Assembly: GCA_938003565.1 (NCBI GenBank)
Contig: CALKYB010000263.1
Span: 1 to 16,447, forward strand
Direction of reading: 5' to 3'
Origin: an uncultured bacterium
GTDB lineage: Bacteria; Bdellovibrionota_C; UBA2361; SZUA-149; CALKYB01
Length of the DNA stretch: 16,447 nt
Shown: piece by piece, positions 1 to 8,550 of the stretch
Position numbering within the stretch: position 1 is the first letter of the stretch
Layout: each line of letters begins with the position of its first letter
Notes under the pieces: generated by a model
Databases searched by the model: none
Seen by the model: the letters and a program-made list of their open reading frames with translations, nothing else
What the model was told of the DNA's origin: nothing
Position numbers and translations under genes: made by a program

Positions 1-53
1 CTGTTAGAGCTCTGTGTGAGTTTCTAAGGACATAAAAACGGTCAATCACTAGC

Positions 54-623
54 CTAAAGCCGGTAGTCATCTAATCCCCTAATCTCCAAAGGACCCTCTG
101 AAGCATCATCAAAAGTAGTAGCGGCGGTCAATGCTACATCAGCTATTGCCTTGGCAGGAAAATCTTCTTTGTAAAGAGCATGCATTGCTCCCATCGCATA
201 CTGACTACCCGAACCAAAAGCATAAAAACGGCTATATTGATGGACATTCTGCATGCCATAAATACCATATATGCCCGAGCTATTTGCAAGCAGGCAGTCT
301 ACATCTGAGCCTTCAAAGCAGTCCTCATCATTGGGGACTAAAAAATACTCCTTCTTCAATACCGGATGCATCTTTCGAACCATTTCGAATACTTCAAGAC
401 GAGTATTTAGAGATGGAAGCTCCTCTAAGGAGCTCAAGTAAGACTGTAGCACCAATCCAAATGAAGCGTGTCCAACGAAAGCTAGAAGGGACTCCCCTAC
501 CTCTATTATTTTAGAATAATCTCGGGTAAAAGCAGCCGGTTCTTTTGATTCGCCATACTTAGTCAAAGTATCAGCTCCAATAGCAGTTTCACCATCTTTA
601 TATACAACAACTACTGTAGACAT
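54..623 (-). CDS. HslV-like Ntn-hydrolase (proteasome-fold peptidase relative) with N-terminal Ser
   Basis: A 189-residue protein of the proteasome beta/HslV fold. Aligned without gaps to HslV, residues after the initiator Met read S1-T2-V3, then G10, then G15-A16-D17. This keeps Asp17 but puts Ser where HslV usually has catalytic Thr1; Met removal before Ser is expected. A Lys in DYSKII lies where Lys33 would, after about four extra residues. FVGHASFG and GSGSQYAMGAMHAL match the HslV glycine-loop and helix regions. Length is close to HslV (about 175-180). No hslU ATPase is adjacent, so the partner and substrate are unknown. The ATG has a strong site, TAAGGAG, about ten bases upstream, and its TAA is the stop codon of the exporter gene before it, so translation is probably coupled. 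The fold assignment is fairly secure; whether it is an active peptidase is inference. Confidence 0.8.
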   Translation of the reverse strand: MSTVVVVYKDGETAIGADTLTKYGESKEPAAFTRDYSKIIEVGESLLAFVGHASFGLVLQSYLSSLEELPSLNTRLEVFEMVRKMHPVLKKEYFLVPNDEDCFEGSDVDCLLANSSGIYGIYGMQNVHQYSRFYAFGSGSQYAMGAMHALYKEDFPAKAIADVALTAATTFDDASEGPLEIRGLDDYRL

Positions 624-637
624 AATTGAAACACTCC

Positions 638-1387
638 TTAGAGTTCAAAAAACATTTTTATCACCGACAACACCACCACAGCTACAAAAACTGTCTTAAC
701 CCACTTACTTCCCTTACTAACCGCCAACTCTGCGCCAAACAGACCTCCAATGAAAGTAGATACTCCTAAAACCAATGCAAAAGGAATGTTCACGTTGTCA
801 TTGTAGAGCAATACTGCACAAGAAATCGACAATGCCAATATTCTGGCTGGCATCGAAGTCGCATGAGCATCAACAATTTCGAAACCAAGGAAACCTATTA
901 AAATCAAAGCACATACTATTGCTGCTCCAGCCGGAACCACTGTAGCGTTAATCATGGCTAGGAAATAAAGAAAAAGGCCGATTCTTCGCTTCCTGCTACT
1001 AACTACTCTCGACCGCAGCCCTAGGCTACCAGACTTCAAGACTAGCGGTAAGCAAAGAAGCATTACCATAGCAATGTAGGTTTTAAGAAGTTCATTTGAA
1101 GTTATCAGAACTAGATAGGAGCCGATAATAGAGGCTGGAACTACCAGCACCATAAATATCTTAGCGGTTTTCCACTTAACTTTACCCGACTTCACAAAAA
1201 TATAAGCCGCAGAAATAAAAGAAGTTAGTGAGGCTACAGAGGCAGTCCCGATGACCGTCGCTGAATCGAGACCCAGAAAAAAAAGTAGAGGAATAGTCAA
1301 CATGCCTCCACCACCAACTATACCACCCACAACACCGGCTACCAATCCAACAACGATCAGTAGAGAGTTAAGAAGTAAGGTTTCCAA
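638..1387 (-). CDS. TauE/SafE (TSUP) family membrane transporter
   Basis: A 249-residue, very hydrophobic protein of the TSUP (sulfite exporter TauE/SafE) family, which moves small anions, often sulfur-containing, across the inner membrane. The typical glycine-rich motif in the first helix is at residues 18-28 (GVVGGIVGGGG), followed by the LTIPLLFFLGL segment. A second half-repeat begins near residue 150 (VPAGAAIV, then HATSMPAR and FIGGLFGAELA), as expected for this two-repeat family. About eight membrane segments can be seen, and the length is usual. The start is TTG at 1387: an in-frame stop lies just two codons upstream and the next Met is residue 29, inside the glycine motif, so TTG is the only sensible start; its ribosome binding site is weak. 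The substrate cannot be read from the sequence. The next gene downstream is the HslV-like hydrolase, whose ribosome binding site overlaps this stop codon. Confidence 0.9.
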   Translation of the reverse strand: METLLLNSLLIVVGLVAGVVGGIVGGGGMLTIPLLFFLGLDSATVIGTASVASLTSFISAAYIFVKSGKVKWKTAKIFMVLVVPASIIGSYLVLITSNELLKTYIAMVMLLCLPLVLKSGSLGLRSRVVSSRKRRIGLFLYFLAMINATVVPAGAAIVCALILIGFLGFEIVDAHATSMPARILALSISCAVLLYNDNVNIPFALVLGVSTFIGGLFGAELAVSKGSKWVKTVFVAVVVLSVIKMFFEL

Positions 1388-1631
1388 AATTTACTTAAAC
1401 CCCGTCGAAATAAAACTCGACTTACACTATCTAGGTTAATATTTAATCGACTTTAGTTGGATAAGCGTTTTTGCTGCCACTTCGTTTAAAAAAAACAACA
1501 ACTCTCCTAATCGAAGATCGTATCTAGTCTTCTATAATCTCGAATTTTGCTCCGCATGTTCAAACACGCTGGGCCATCAAAGGCAACGCAAAAATTGAAT
1601 AAATCCCCACGAATCAAGAGACTTTATTAGA

Positions 1632-3497
1632 CTACTTACTTTTAACCCGTTTTATCGCTCTAGGATAGCCCTGATGCCACCTTAGCAGTACCTGAGGGGG
1701 GAAGTCTTCTCTCCGACCAAAAAAGTGGGATACGATAAAGTTGTGCCCCTGCGGAACAGCATCTTTTTTCACTTTCTGAGAAAAACTAGATGGAAGTACA
1801 ATCCATTGCCCTACAGAACTATCCGACTTTATAAAAAATCCCGGGTCGCTGCATCCATCACCATCATAGTCTGCGACAATAGGAATTCGCTCCCCTTCAA
1901 TATTCGGCTGCCAATTAATTTCACGTATGTCATTTTTTCCAAAACGAAAAAGCCACTTGCCCTCACTGGGTCTATACAAAGCTAAGTCCGTCTTACCATT
2001 ACAATTAAAATCTGCTGGCATTGGGATATCTCCCGGCTCACCAAAAACGAAACTTAATTTTTTATCCGCTTTCATTCCAGTAAAAGCTATGCTCCACCTT
2101 CCCTGCCCACCTTCAACTTGAAGTTCCTGAAAAGGATCTAGCCCAGTCGTAAAAACTGCTAAATCTGTGAAGCCATCTCCATTATAATCGCCAACAACTG
2201 GAACACCTCCTGGGGCAAAAATCGTACTAAAACTATGTCCATCATGCTCATGACTAGCCTTAAACATATTGTATTCACCGGCAGAGTAGAGCAAAAACCA
2301 AGCTCCAGTCGACTTCTGATAAAGGCCTAGGTCTGTCTTTCCATCAGCATCAAAATCTCCAACCACGGCTTTGGCATCTCCATTGCCCCAAGGAAACCGC
2401 TTTACCGAGAGAGGCTCTCGAGGTTGCTCCATTAACCTCTTGCCATTTGAAAGAAACAACTCCCAGTTTGCAGGGTCGCCTTCCCTCTCCACCGTAAAGA
2501 AAGGTAAAAAGGTTCCTACATCCAGGAATCCATCCCCGTCAAAGTCCCCTGTGATGGGAACACCGCTATTGTTTCCCAGTCTCCAAGTGGCCCGTCGTCC
2601 CTTAATATTTGCCGGGGACCTAACTGCCCCCTTTAACCCGGCGAGACTAAAAGCTTGCCAAAACGGTAACTGATCACCGACTCCAAATAAAAGTAAATCC
2701 GAAACCCGGTCACCATCAACATCAGCAGCGACATGACGACTACTATCCAAAGCCGCCTTCTTTCTAAACTCTGCATGCCAGGAAAAATTCGCCAAAATCT
2801 CCTCAGAAACTGGTCGCTCCTCCGGCTTCATAAACAATGGCACCACTTTAATCTCAAGCTTAGGTGCTTTTAGTGGTCCAGAAACAAAGCGGTTTAATCT
2901 ACTATCCAGCTGTAAACTATAAGCAAAAGCTTTGTTCACATCGCCAAACTCCGGTCCATGCACCTGAGCTTCCGAGTCTAGGCGAGAGAGAATTAATAAA
3001 TTACCAGAACCTGTAAACTTAGCCCTCCAGTTTCCTGAAAATTTAGCTTCTAGTGGATAATCTACTCCTAATCCTTCTTCCCATATTGCCAACTTTTGGC
3101 TCTTTGAAGACGATTTAGTAAAAAAAGCAATTCGACTGAGCTCACTATTTGCTGAAACAGAGCCAAGACCATTAACCACTTCCTTAGTTAGTTTTCTAAA
3201 ACCAACTCCTTGCTCAAACAAAACCAGATTTAGAACATCATTATCTTTAATAAACCCTAATAATTTTTCACCGGACAAACTAACTGCCTGAATATCGAAA
3301 CTATCTGCTGCATTTTTAGGAAGATCAAAAACTTGATGCACTTCAGCCATCATAGCGGCTGGCAGCATTCTAGATCGACTAGGACTAATTCTTTTCTCTA
3401 GAAGGTAAACAAGCGAGAAAACCAGCAAAGAACTAAACAGAATCACTGCTAATATTTGCCACTTCGTTCTAATGTATGAATTCACCTCTGTCCCCAT
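1632..3497 (-). CDS. membrane-anchored FG-GAP/VCBS repeat protein
   Basis: A 621-residue protein with one N-terminal membrane helix (about residues 14-33, preceded by R10 and K12) that probably acts as an uncleaved anchor, leaving the rest in the periplasm or outside the cell. Residues about 65-205 contain short beta-rich repeats (for example SRIAFFTKSS) that could be a propeller-like domain. From about 256 to 570 there are six FG-GAP/VCBS units with Asp-rich calcium-binding loops: DVDGDRVSD (259), DFDGDGFLD (318), DFDADGKTD (381), DYNGDGFTD (437), DFNCNGKTD (496) and DYDGDGCSD (543). Several are followed by an LALYRPSEGKW-type strand. The loop at 496 has Cys and Asn where Asp and Gly are usual. 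The gene starts 16 bases after the GT-C-like gene, in the same operon. The ATG lacks a clear ribosome binding site; a GTG four codons later, preceded by GGGGACAGAG, is an alternative. Such repeats often mediate adhesion, but the specific role is unknown. Confidence 0.8.
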   Translation of the reverse strand: MGTEVNSYIRTKWQILAVILFSSLLVFSLVYLLEKRISPSRSRMLPAAMMAEVHQVFDLPKNAADSFDIQAVSLSGEKLLGFIKDNDVLNLVLFEQGVGFRKLTKEVVNGLGSVSANSELSRIAFFTKSSSKSQKLAIWEEGLGVDYPLEAKFSGNWRAKFTGSGNLLILSRLDSEAQVHGPEFGDVNKAFAYSLQLDSRLNRFVSGPLKAPKLEIKVVPLFMKPEERPVSEEILANFSWHAEFRKKAALDSSRHVAADVDGDRVSDLLLFGVGDQLPFWQAFSLAGLKGAVRSPANIKGRRATWRLGNNSGVPITGDFDGDGFLDVGTFLPFFTVEREGDPANWELFLSNGKRLMEQPREPLSVKRFPWGNGDAKAVVGDFDADGKTDLGLYQKSTGAWFLLYSAGEYNMFKASHEHDGHSFSTIFAPGGVPVVGDYNGDGFTDLAVFTTGLDPFQELQVEGGQGRWSIAFTGMKADKKLSFVFGEPGDIPMPADFNCNGKTDLALYRPSEGKWLFRFGKNDIREINWQPNIEGERIPIVADYDGDGCSDPGFFIKSDSSVGQWIVLPSSFSQKVKKDAVPQGHNFIVSHFFGRREDFPPQVLLRWHQGYPRAIKRVKSK

Positions 3498-3513
3498 TTA
3501 TCGCATCTAAAAA

Positions 3514-5250
3514 TCACTTTTCTCCAGCCCCTGTATAGCTTGAAGAGCTTCTGCCTGCCCCACCAAGTGCAATAAGAACCAAAAGGAAAGCAAAGCAACT
3601 CGTTACTGCAAGTACATAACTCTCACTTGCGTGTAAAAATGGTTTTATCGTCGCTCTGTAGTATACATAAAAAATTGATATGAATGCGTTAATCCCTACT
3701 CCCACAGCAAACACTAGAGGCCAAAAGCCCTTTAAGTAGCTAAGTCCCGCCCCTACCATCGTCATAACAGAAAGGAATGCCGGATAGGACCAAATATGGT
3801 TAACCGTATTCTTCTCACAGCCAGAAATCAGCGACAAAAAGCAAACTGAAAGAAGACAAGCAAGATTAACAAAGATTAATTTCTTAAAAGCTTTTTCTCG
3901 CCTAAACTTGTAAATAACAAATAAAAATATCAGCAGAATGGGAAAGCCAAGTGAAATAAAAAATTGAAAAAATATGTAAGGTGACAATAGGTGTAGATAG
4001 CGAAAAAGATTGTAGTCACTTTTCTCCAGGTAAAGGTAGAGTGGAGAAAGATCAAAAGCGTAAAAAACATTAATAGCTCGAATCTTAACTATATCTAGCC
4101 AGGTATGCGACTGAAAATACTCCGACATCAGGGAAGAAAAACTAATTCCTTCCATATTCTCAGAGTGGTAGCAAAATAGATGCATATAAAAAAGCCGAGG
4201 CGAAGCTTGAACCCACAGAGCTTTGGACAATAACCACGGGCTTATCGCTGCAACAAAACCGCACACATAAGACCCAAGCCTTATCCCTGCCGCTATTAGC
4301 TGATTTCTTCTTTTAAGAAAGCTATAGCCCTCCCAAAAAGCTAGGAGACTGCCAAACGCTGCTATGGAGAAAATTGCCGAATCGTGGGCTAGCATTCCTG
4401 CTCCCGCAATAAGTCCAGAGAGCAAGTAATTTTTTCTGTCGAGAAGTAACCAAAAAGAAGTGAGAAGTAGCGCTGCCATGAAAAACTTAGGCCACGCAAA
4501 AAAAGAGTTAATCACAACAAAATAACAAGTAACCAACCCTAAAACCGAAAAGGAAGCTGCTCGAGTATTGAACCATTCCGCACTCAACAACCAAACAATA
4601 AATATCGCTGAACTATTAAGAAGCACCAATATGGCTTGATAGACAAAAAACATTCCTGGAGAGCCGTTGACCCAGAAAGTCGTGTCAGAAACTCCAATAA
4701 TATAGAAGATCCCCGCAGTTAAGATTCCAGCCAATGGACCTCGGTCAGCGGCACTCCATCCAGGCACTATATCAGCAAAATTGGGATCCAACTTTTCTAG
4801 CATCAACCTGGAAACGTTATAAGGAATTACCAAATCCACCGGTAAGTCAGTTAGATACATCGAAGTGTCAGGCCTGGCTTCTTCAATTGCACCCGTTGGA
4901 AAGCAAAGCATTAGGCAACAAAATAAGGCAAAAACTAGAGCTATAAGACTTCCTAGTAAGGTCTCAAAGCCACTTCTGAAAAATCCAAGAGAGCTACTTT
5001 TAAAAGATACTGTTAGAAAAAAGACTATCCAAGTGCAAAGAGCAATTTGTATCCAGAAATTATCCAAACCTAATAAAAATAGGAATACAACAGCTACGGA
5101 AAAGCCAATAACACCAAAAGCAAATGAACAGGCCAAATGTAATCGGTTCGAACCGGAAACCAGTTTTCTGCTTACAATACTGCCGGCCGGAAAAATACAG
5201 AGCAGCAGTAGAGCTGTTACAGCGAAAAAATATAGAATAGCTTCAAGCAC
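3514..5250 (-). CDS. multi-spanning membrane protein, GT-C glycosyltransferase-like
   Basis: A 578-residue polytopic membrane protein with about eleven to thirteen hydrophobic segments. After the third or fourth helix comes a long polar loop (about residues 120-172), rich in acidic residues: EEARPDTSMYLTD, then SAADRGPLAG at 167-176. A large first exported loop with acidic residues, and a D-R-x-P-L motif before the next helix, is typical of GT-C glycosyltransferases and related proteins that use lipid-linked sugars. This is a pattern match, not a firm family assignment. The start is GTG at 5250, with only a weak AGGT upstream; no other start keeps the first helix. It is the first gene of a minus-strand pair, followed after 16 bases by the anchored FG-GAP repeat protein, and faces the divergent secreted repeat protein at 5666. 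Alternatives are a flippase or another envelope transporter. Confidence 0.6.
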   Translation of the reverse strand: MLEAILYFFAVTALLLLCIFPAGSIVSRKLVSGSNRLHLACSFAFGVIGFSVAVVFLFLLGLDNFWIQIALCTWIVFFLTVSFKSSSLGFFRSGFETLLGSLIALVFALFCCLMLCFPTGAIEEARPDTSMYLTDLPVDLVIPYNVSRLMLEKLDPNFADIVPGWSAADRGPLAGILTAGIFYIIGVSDTTFWVNGSPGMFFVYQAILVLLNSSAIFIVWLLSAEWFNTRAASFSVLGLVTCYFVVINSFFAWPKFFMAALLLTSFWLLLDRKNYLLSGLIAGAGMLAHDSAIFSIAAFGSLLAFWEGYSFLKRRNQLIAAGIRLGSYVCGFVAAISPWLLSKALWVQASPRLFYMHLFCYHSENMEGISFSSLMSEYFQSHTWLDIVKIRAINVFYAFDLSPLYLYLEKSDYNLFRYLHLLSPYIFFQFFISLGFPILLIFLFVIYKFRREKAFKKLIFVNLACLLSVCFLSLISGCEKNTVNHIWSYPAFLSVMTMVGAGLSYLKGFWPLVFAVGVGINAFISIFYVYYRATIKPFLHASESYVLAVTSCFAFLLVLIALGGAGRSSSSYTGAGEK

Positions 5251-5665
5251 GTTTAAAAAAGTGACCTAGTTAAAAATGGCTTCTAGAAACGAAAGAAATG
5301 TGGGCACCACCATACCCGGGGCCTTATCCTAGGTATTAGTCTATTGATACTAGTGGACTCCTCAGCTTATGGCCAGATCTGGTTATTTCTAGCCAAATTA
5401 GAACAAGCTTCAAAGTAAGTTTTTACTCAAAAATAAAATTAAAGATTTTCAAACTGAAAATTTTAGATTAAATTCCCGTTTCCAAGTTCATGAAAACATC
5501 AATAGGTTGAATATCTTAGGAACATATCCTCACTAAAAAACTGCTTTCTTACTCCCGTATCGCAACAATACTTTTACATCATTATCGGAATTTTTTTCAG
5601 GGTTTTAGGACTTTCTGCCGATAGACAGATAGTCACATTACCTTAATCTATTTGGGAACTTAGAT
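5251..5665. other. divergent intergenic region, 415 bases, AT-rich
   Basis: This region separates the divergent genes at 5250 (minus) and 5666 (plus) and must hold promoters for both, but no convincing -35/-10 pair was found. It contains a perfect 10-base palindrome, CCAGATCTGG (5373-5382), a small AT-rich inverted repeat, TTTTCA-aac-TGAAAA (5446-5460), and an inverted repeat TATCGG/CCGATA (5583-5588 and 5618-5623) about 80 bases before the plus-strand start. Any of these could be an operator or leader structure; none matches a site I recognise. No open reading frame here looks like a gene. Confidence 0.5.
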
Positions 5666-8470
5666 ATGCTACCGTTTAATTTTCGAAAGATCAGCTCTTC
5701 ACGGATGATTCACTACTCCTTCTTCCTAGTTGCTTTGCTACTCAGCGCAACCACATTTGCGCAATCAATAAGCCTCACTGGCCCCAGCAACCAAGTTTTT
5801 GAAGATGCTGATGAGTACTTTACTGATGTTTGGAGTAACCCAAAAGACTTCAATGACAAATGTGATATGGGATCTGATGGTCACTACTTTTCTCCACAAA
5901 CTACCGCAGGAGGAATTTGGTCGGGAACACACCCATTTGTCACTGGTCCAATACTTGGAATCATTCCTGTTCCAGTTCTCGGTGGACAACTAGCTTATCG
6001 CGAAAACTGTGGTCGAATCGGACTTCACTACCCACTCGATACCGGCAAGTATAACCACCTTTCCTTTAGAAATAGGCATTCAACTCCATCTGATTACTCA
6101 ATTATGTGGTCAAAAGAAAATGCCTACGCCATTCAAGGAAAGCAGTTTAAAGACGGTTATTTCCTCAATTCTGGGCTTCTCGCTAGGACACCAGCAAACA
6201 AGTTCTCGATTAAATCACATGATATGCTCGCTGATGCGCCGGCATCTTTTCCCTGGGATCAACAAGTAATGGGGCTCTCCATATTCTCGAGCCTACTTCA
6301 ACCAGTCGGCGGAAATATTGCCTATGACTGGGTCAGAATAATCGATCCAAGCACTTCTCCAGTAGTAGAATTTACTTGGAAAAGTAATAATCCTTCTCCT
6401 TCATCAAACGACCATACCGTTATTTTTGTAGATAATAACAAATCTGGGTTTGATGGAGAGATTATCGAAGCTGGCCTAGGAACCAATGGTTCGGTTGAGA
6501 TAATGACTGGTATTCTTCCAGCAGGAACGTACTATTTTTATGCCGAGCTTAGATCTAGCTCCGGAGCGGCTCCGATTTTGCGAGCTCGAAGCGGATATGT
6601 TGGACCAATTACAATTAATGGCAAACCATCAGTTCAGATAACCTCACCATCAAGAACAAGTGGTCAAGAATATAGCGCAGCTGAAAGAGGCGATCCTTGG
6701 GATATGAACCAATCAACGGACGTTGGAAACTTATTGGACTTAAACGGCAATGAGACTCCATCTGCCTTTAGAGGGTTTCACAATTACTTTTTCTCAAACG
6801 GCTTTTTCCACGCCACCTCAGATGACGATCCATCTTTTGGAAACGTAGATACGCAAGTCTATCTATCAACCCATCCTTCAAGACCAGTGGACCCACTTCG
6901 CTATCGCTACTTCTGCCATAAGATGCAAGTTGACCCTTCGATTCTCCCCCTTGATGGCGACTTTGCCCAGCACAACATCGCTGGTTGGGTAGCTCGACTA
7001 GTTTGGTTTAGCAGAGCAACAGGCAAAATAGGTCAGAGTCATGCTCATGACATAATCGAGCGCTCAAATATATTCCCAGACTATGAAAATGGCTTCACTA
7101 CCTTCTGTATGGATCTCTGGGATGATGCAACTCACCAATCTGGAACAAGATGGACCGACATGGGTTCAGTCGACGTGGTGCGGTTTGACCCATTAGAAGC
7201 AGCTGATCCCAATACATTTATCATAGATGAAGCCGGTCTATATGCTGAGAATGCAGTTGATAGTAACCAGCTATATGAAATAAATTGGACACTTACTGAC
7301 CCAGAAAACGACTCCCTTACTGTTCAACTTTACTATGACAATGACAAAGTAGGGTTTGACGGGAAACTTATTAGAACAATCCCATCCCAAAATGTTGGGA
7401 ACGGTTCCTTTACTTGGAACACTGCAGATGTTCCTGACGGAAGGTATTATATTTATGCTAGAGTAAGTGATCAACGGAGCACTACTCTAACCTATTCAGA
7501 TACTCAAATAATTGTCGGAGCAAACGCTACCCCACCTATTCCTCCAGCGGCTCCTTGCGACTTTGATGGTGATGGAAAAACTGATGCTACGATCGCCAGA
7601 GAAACTGGAGATTTTCTTCCAACTTATTGGTACATACAAAGAAGTAGTGATGGTGGAATTGAAACGTATCCTTGGGGCACACAGAGTCTAGATGTTTACC
7701 TAGGGGGAGACTTTAATGGGGATAGAGTAGCAGATAAAGGACTGTTTAGAGGTAAGATAGACCCTTTCACTGTTTTTATAAGCGACCTTTCTTTAGGAGC
7801 TGGTCAAACTGTTCAAGGTTGGGGAGTCCACGGAGATGTTCCGATCATCGCTGACCTCGATGGTGATAATATTGACGACCCAACTGTGTTCAGGCCGAGC
7901 GACGGGACTCTATGGAGTATCCAAAGTACCGAAGGTGCTATTGGACATACCTGGGGTATGAATGGAGACATTCCAGTTTCAGCTGACTTTGACGGAGACA
8001 ATAGAGATGACTTGGCTGTTTGGAGACCATTTGATGGTTTTTGGTGGATGCTACAGTCATCTAAGAACAACAGTACGGCACCAGCGGATATTCTCTACAA
8101 CCAGTTTGGCTTACCAGGAGACTCTCCGATGGTAGGTGATTATACTGGGGATGGAATTGCGGACCTAGTTGTCTACCGACCAACATCTGGACATTGGTTT
8201 GTCTGTCCATCCGAAACAGATTTTGCCTGTTTAACAACGCTGCAGGTAACTCAGTTTGGACTACCAGGTGATTATCCAATTAGAGCTGACTTCGATGGAG
8301 ACGGAACTCTGGATCGCGCTGTTTACAGACCAAACGGAGGATACTGGTTTTATATACAGTCCTCGGATGGAGCAATAGGTATTAAACAAAATGGCGGACT
8401 ACCTTGGGACTTTCCACTTTGTGCTGGTCCAAGAGAAATGATGCATAAATTAGGACATTCTATTCCCTAA
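5666..8470 (+). CDS. secreted repeat protein: duplicated beta-rich module plus six FG-GAP/VCBS repeats
   Basis: A 934-residue exported protein. The signal peptide is clear: basic residues before a hydrophobic stretch at about 15-31 ending TTFA, with likely cleavage before Q33. Two long modules follow. The first (about 33-318) and second (about 320-615) look like diverged copies: each opens with an aromatic and Asp-rich segment and ends in a beta-sandwich with matching strands, FVDNNKSGFDGEI then LPAGTYYFYAEL (FDG at 262-264) against YYDNDKVGFDGKL then VPDGRYYIYARV (FDG at 564-566). From residue 631 to the end are six FG-GAP/VCBS units with calcium-type loops: DFDGDGKTD, DFNGDRVAD, DLDGDNIDD, DFDGDNRDD, DYTGDGIAD and DFDGDGTLD, most followed by an aromatic VFRPSDG-like strand. 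The upstream GGGA is a poor ribosome binding site; Met14 is a possible alternative start that would still leave a signal peptide. Probably cell-surface or released; ligand unknown. Confidence 0.8.
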   Translation: MLPFNFRKISSSRMIHYSFFLVALLLSATTFAQSISLTGPSNQVFEDADEYFTDVWSNPKDFNDKCDMGSDGHYFSPQTTAGGIWSGTHPFVTGPILGIIPVPVLGGQLAYRENCGRIGLHYPLDTGKYNHLSFRNRHSTPSDYSIMWSKENAYAIQGKQFKDGYFLNSGLLARTPANKFSIKSHDMLADAPASFPWDQQVMGLSIFSSLLQPVGGNIAYDWVRIIDPSTSPVVEFTWKSNNPSPSSNDHTVIFVDNNKSGFDGEIIEAGLGTNGSVEIMTGILPAGTYYFYAELRSSSGAAPILRARSGYVGPITINGKPSVQITSPSRTSGQEYSAAERGDPWDMNQSTDVGNLLDLNGNETPSAFRGFHNYFFSNGFFHATSDDDPSFGNVDTQVYLSTHPSRPVDPLRYRYFCHKMQVDPSILPLDGDFAQHNIAGWVARLVWFSRATGKIGQSHAHDIIERSNIFPDYENGFTTFCMDLWDDATHQSGTRWTDMGSVDVVRFDPLEAADPNTFIIDEAGLYAENAVDSNQLYEINWTLTDPENDSLTVQLYYDNDKVGFDGKLIRTIPSQNVGNGSFTWNTADVPDGRYYIYARVSDQRSTTLTYSDTQIIVGANATPPIPPAAPCDFDGDGKTDATIARETGDFLPTYWYIQRSSDGGIETYPWGTQSLDVYLGGDFNGDRVADKGLFRGKIDPFTVFISDLSLGAGQTVQGWGVHGDVPIIADLDGDNIDDPTVFRPSDGTLWSIQSTEGAIGHTWGMNGDIPVSADFDGDNRDDLAVWRPFDGFWWMLQSSKNNSTAPADILYNQFGLPGDSPMVGDYTGDGIADLVVYRPTSGHWFVCPSETDFACLTTLQVTQFGLPGDYPIRADFDGDGTLDRAVYRPNGGYWFYIQSSDGAIGIKQNGGLPWDFPLCAGPREMMHKLGHSIP

Positions 8471-8485
8471 TAAAATCACTATAAA

Positions 8486-8517
8486 GGAGGCAAGAGGGCA
8501 AATGCTGTCTTGCCTCC
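8486..8517 (+). terminator. strong hairpin after the secreted repeat gene (terminator-like, no T-run)
   Basis: A perfect 10-base-pair stem, GGAGGCAAGA (8486-8495) with TCTTGCCTCC (8508-8517), around a 12-base loop, 15 bases after the stop codon at 8470. No run of T follows, so simple intrinsic termination is uncertain. The left arm is part of AAAGGAGG (8483-8490), an almost ideal ribosome binding site that this fold would hide. It may be an attenuator or a translational control hairpin for the gene at 8551. Confidence 0.5.
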
Positions 8518-8528
8518 AACAACTTCTA

Positions 8529-8550
8529 TGTCTAGTATCATTACTAGACA
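8529..8550 (+). promoter_or_regulatory. hairpin directly abutting the start codon of the next gene
   Basis: TGTCTAGTA (8529-8537) pairs perfectly with TACTAGACA (8542-8550) around a TCAT loop, giving a 9-base-pair stem whose last base touches the ATG at 8551. No ribosome binding site lies between it and the start, so this hairpin occupies the place where the ribosome would bind. It probably limits translation unless opened, for example by upstream translation. An in-frame TAG inside the right arm (8545-8547) rules out a longer N-terminus. Confidence 0.5.

Noticed and set aside
131..514. Plus-strand 127-codon frame opposite the HslV-like gene, and similar shadow frames elsewhere
   Set aside because: These lie antisense to, or in another frame of, genes with clear family features, and show no protein-like composition or ribosome binding sites.
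1404..1421. Small inverted repeat GTCGA/TCGAC in the leader of the TauE/SafE gene
   Set aside because: Only five base pairs with an eight-base loop; expected by chance and not followed by a T-run.
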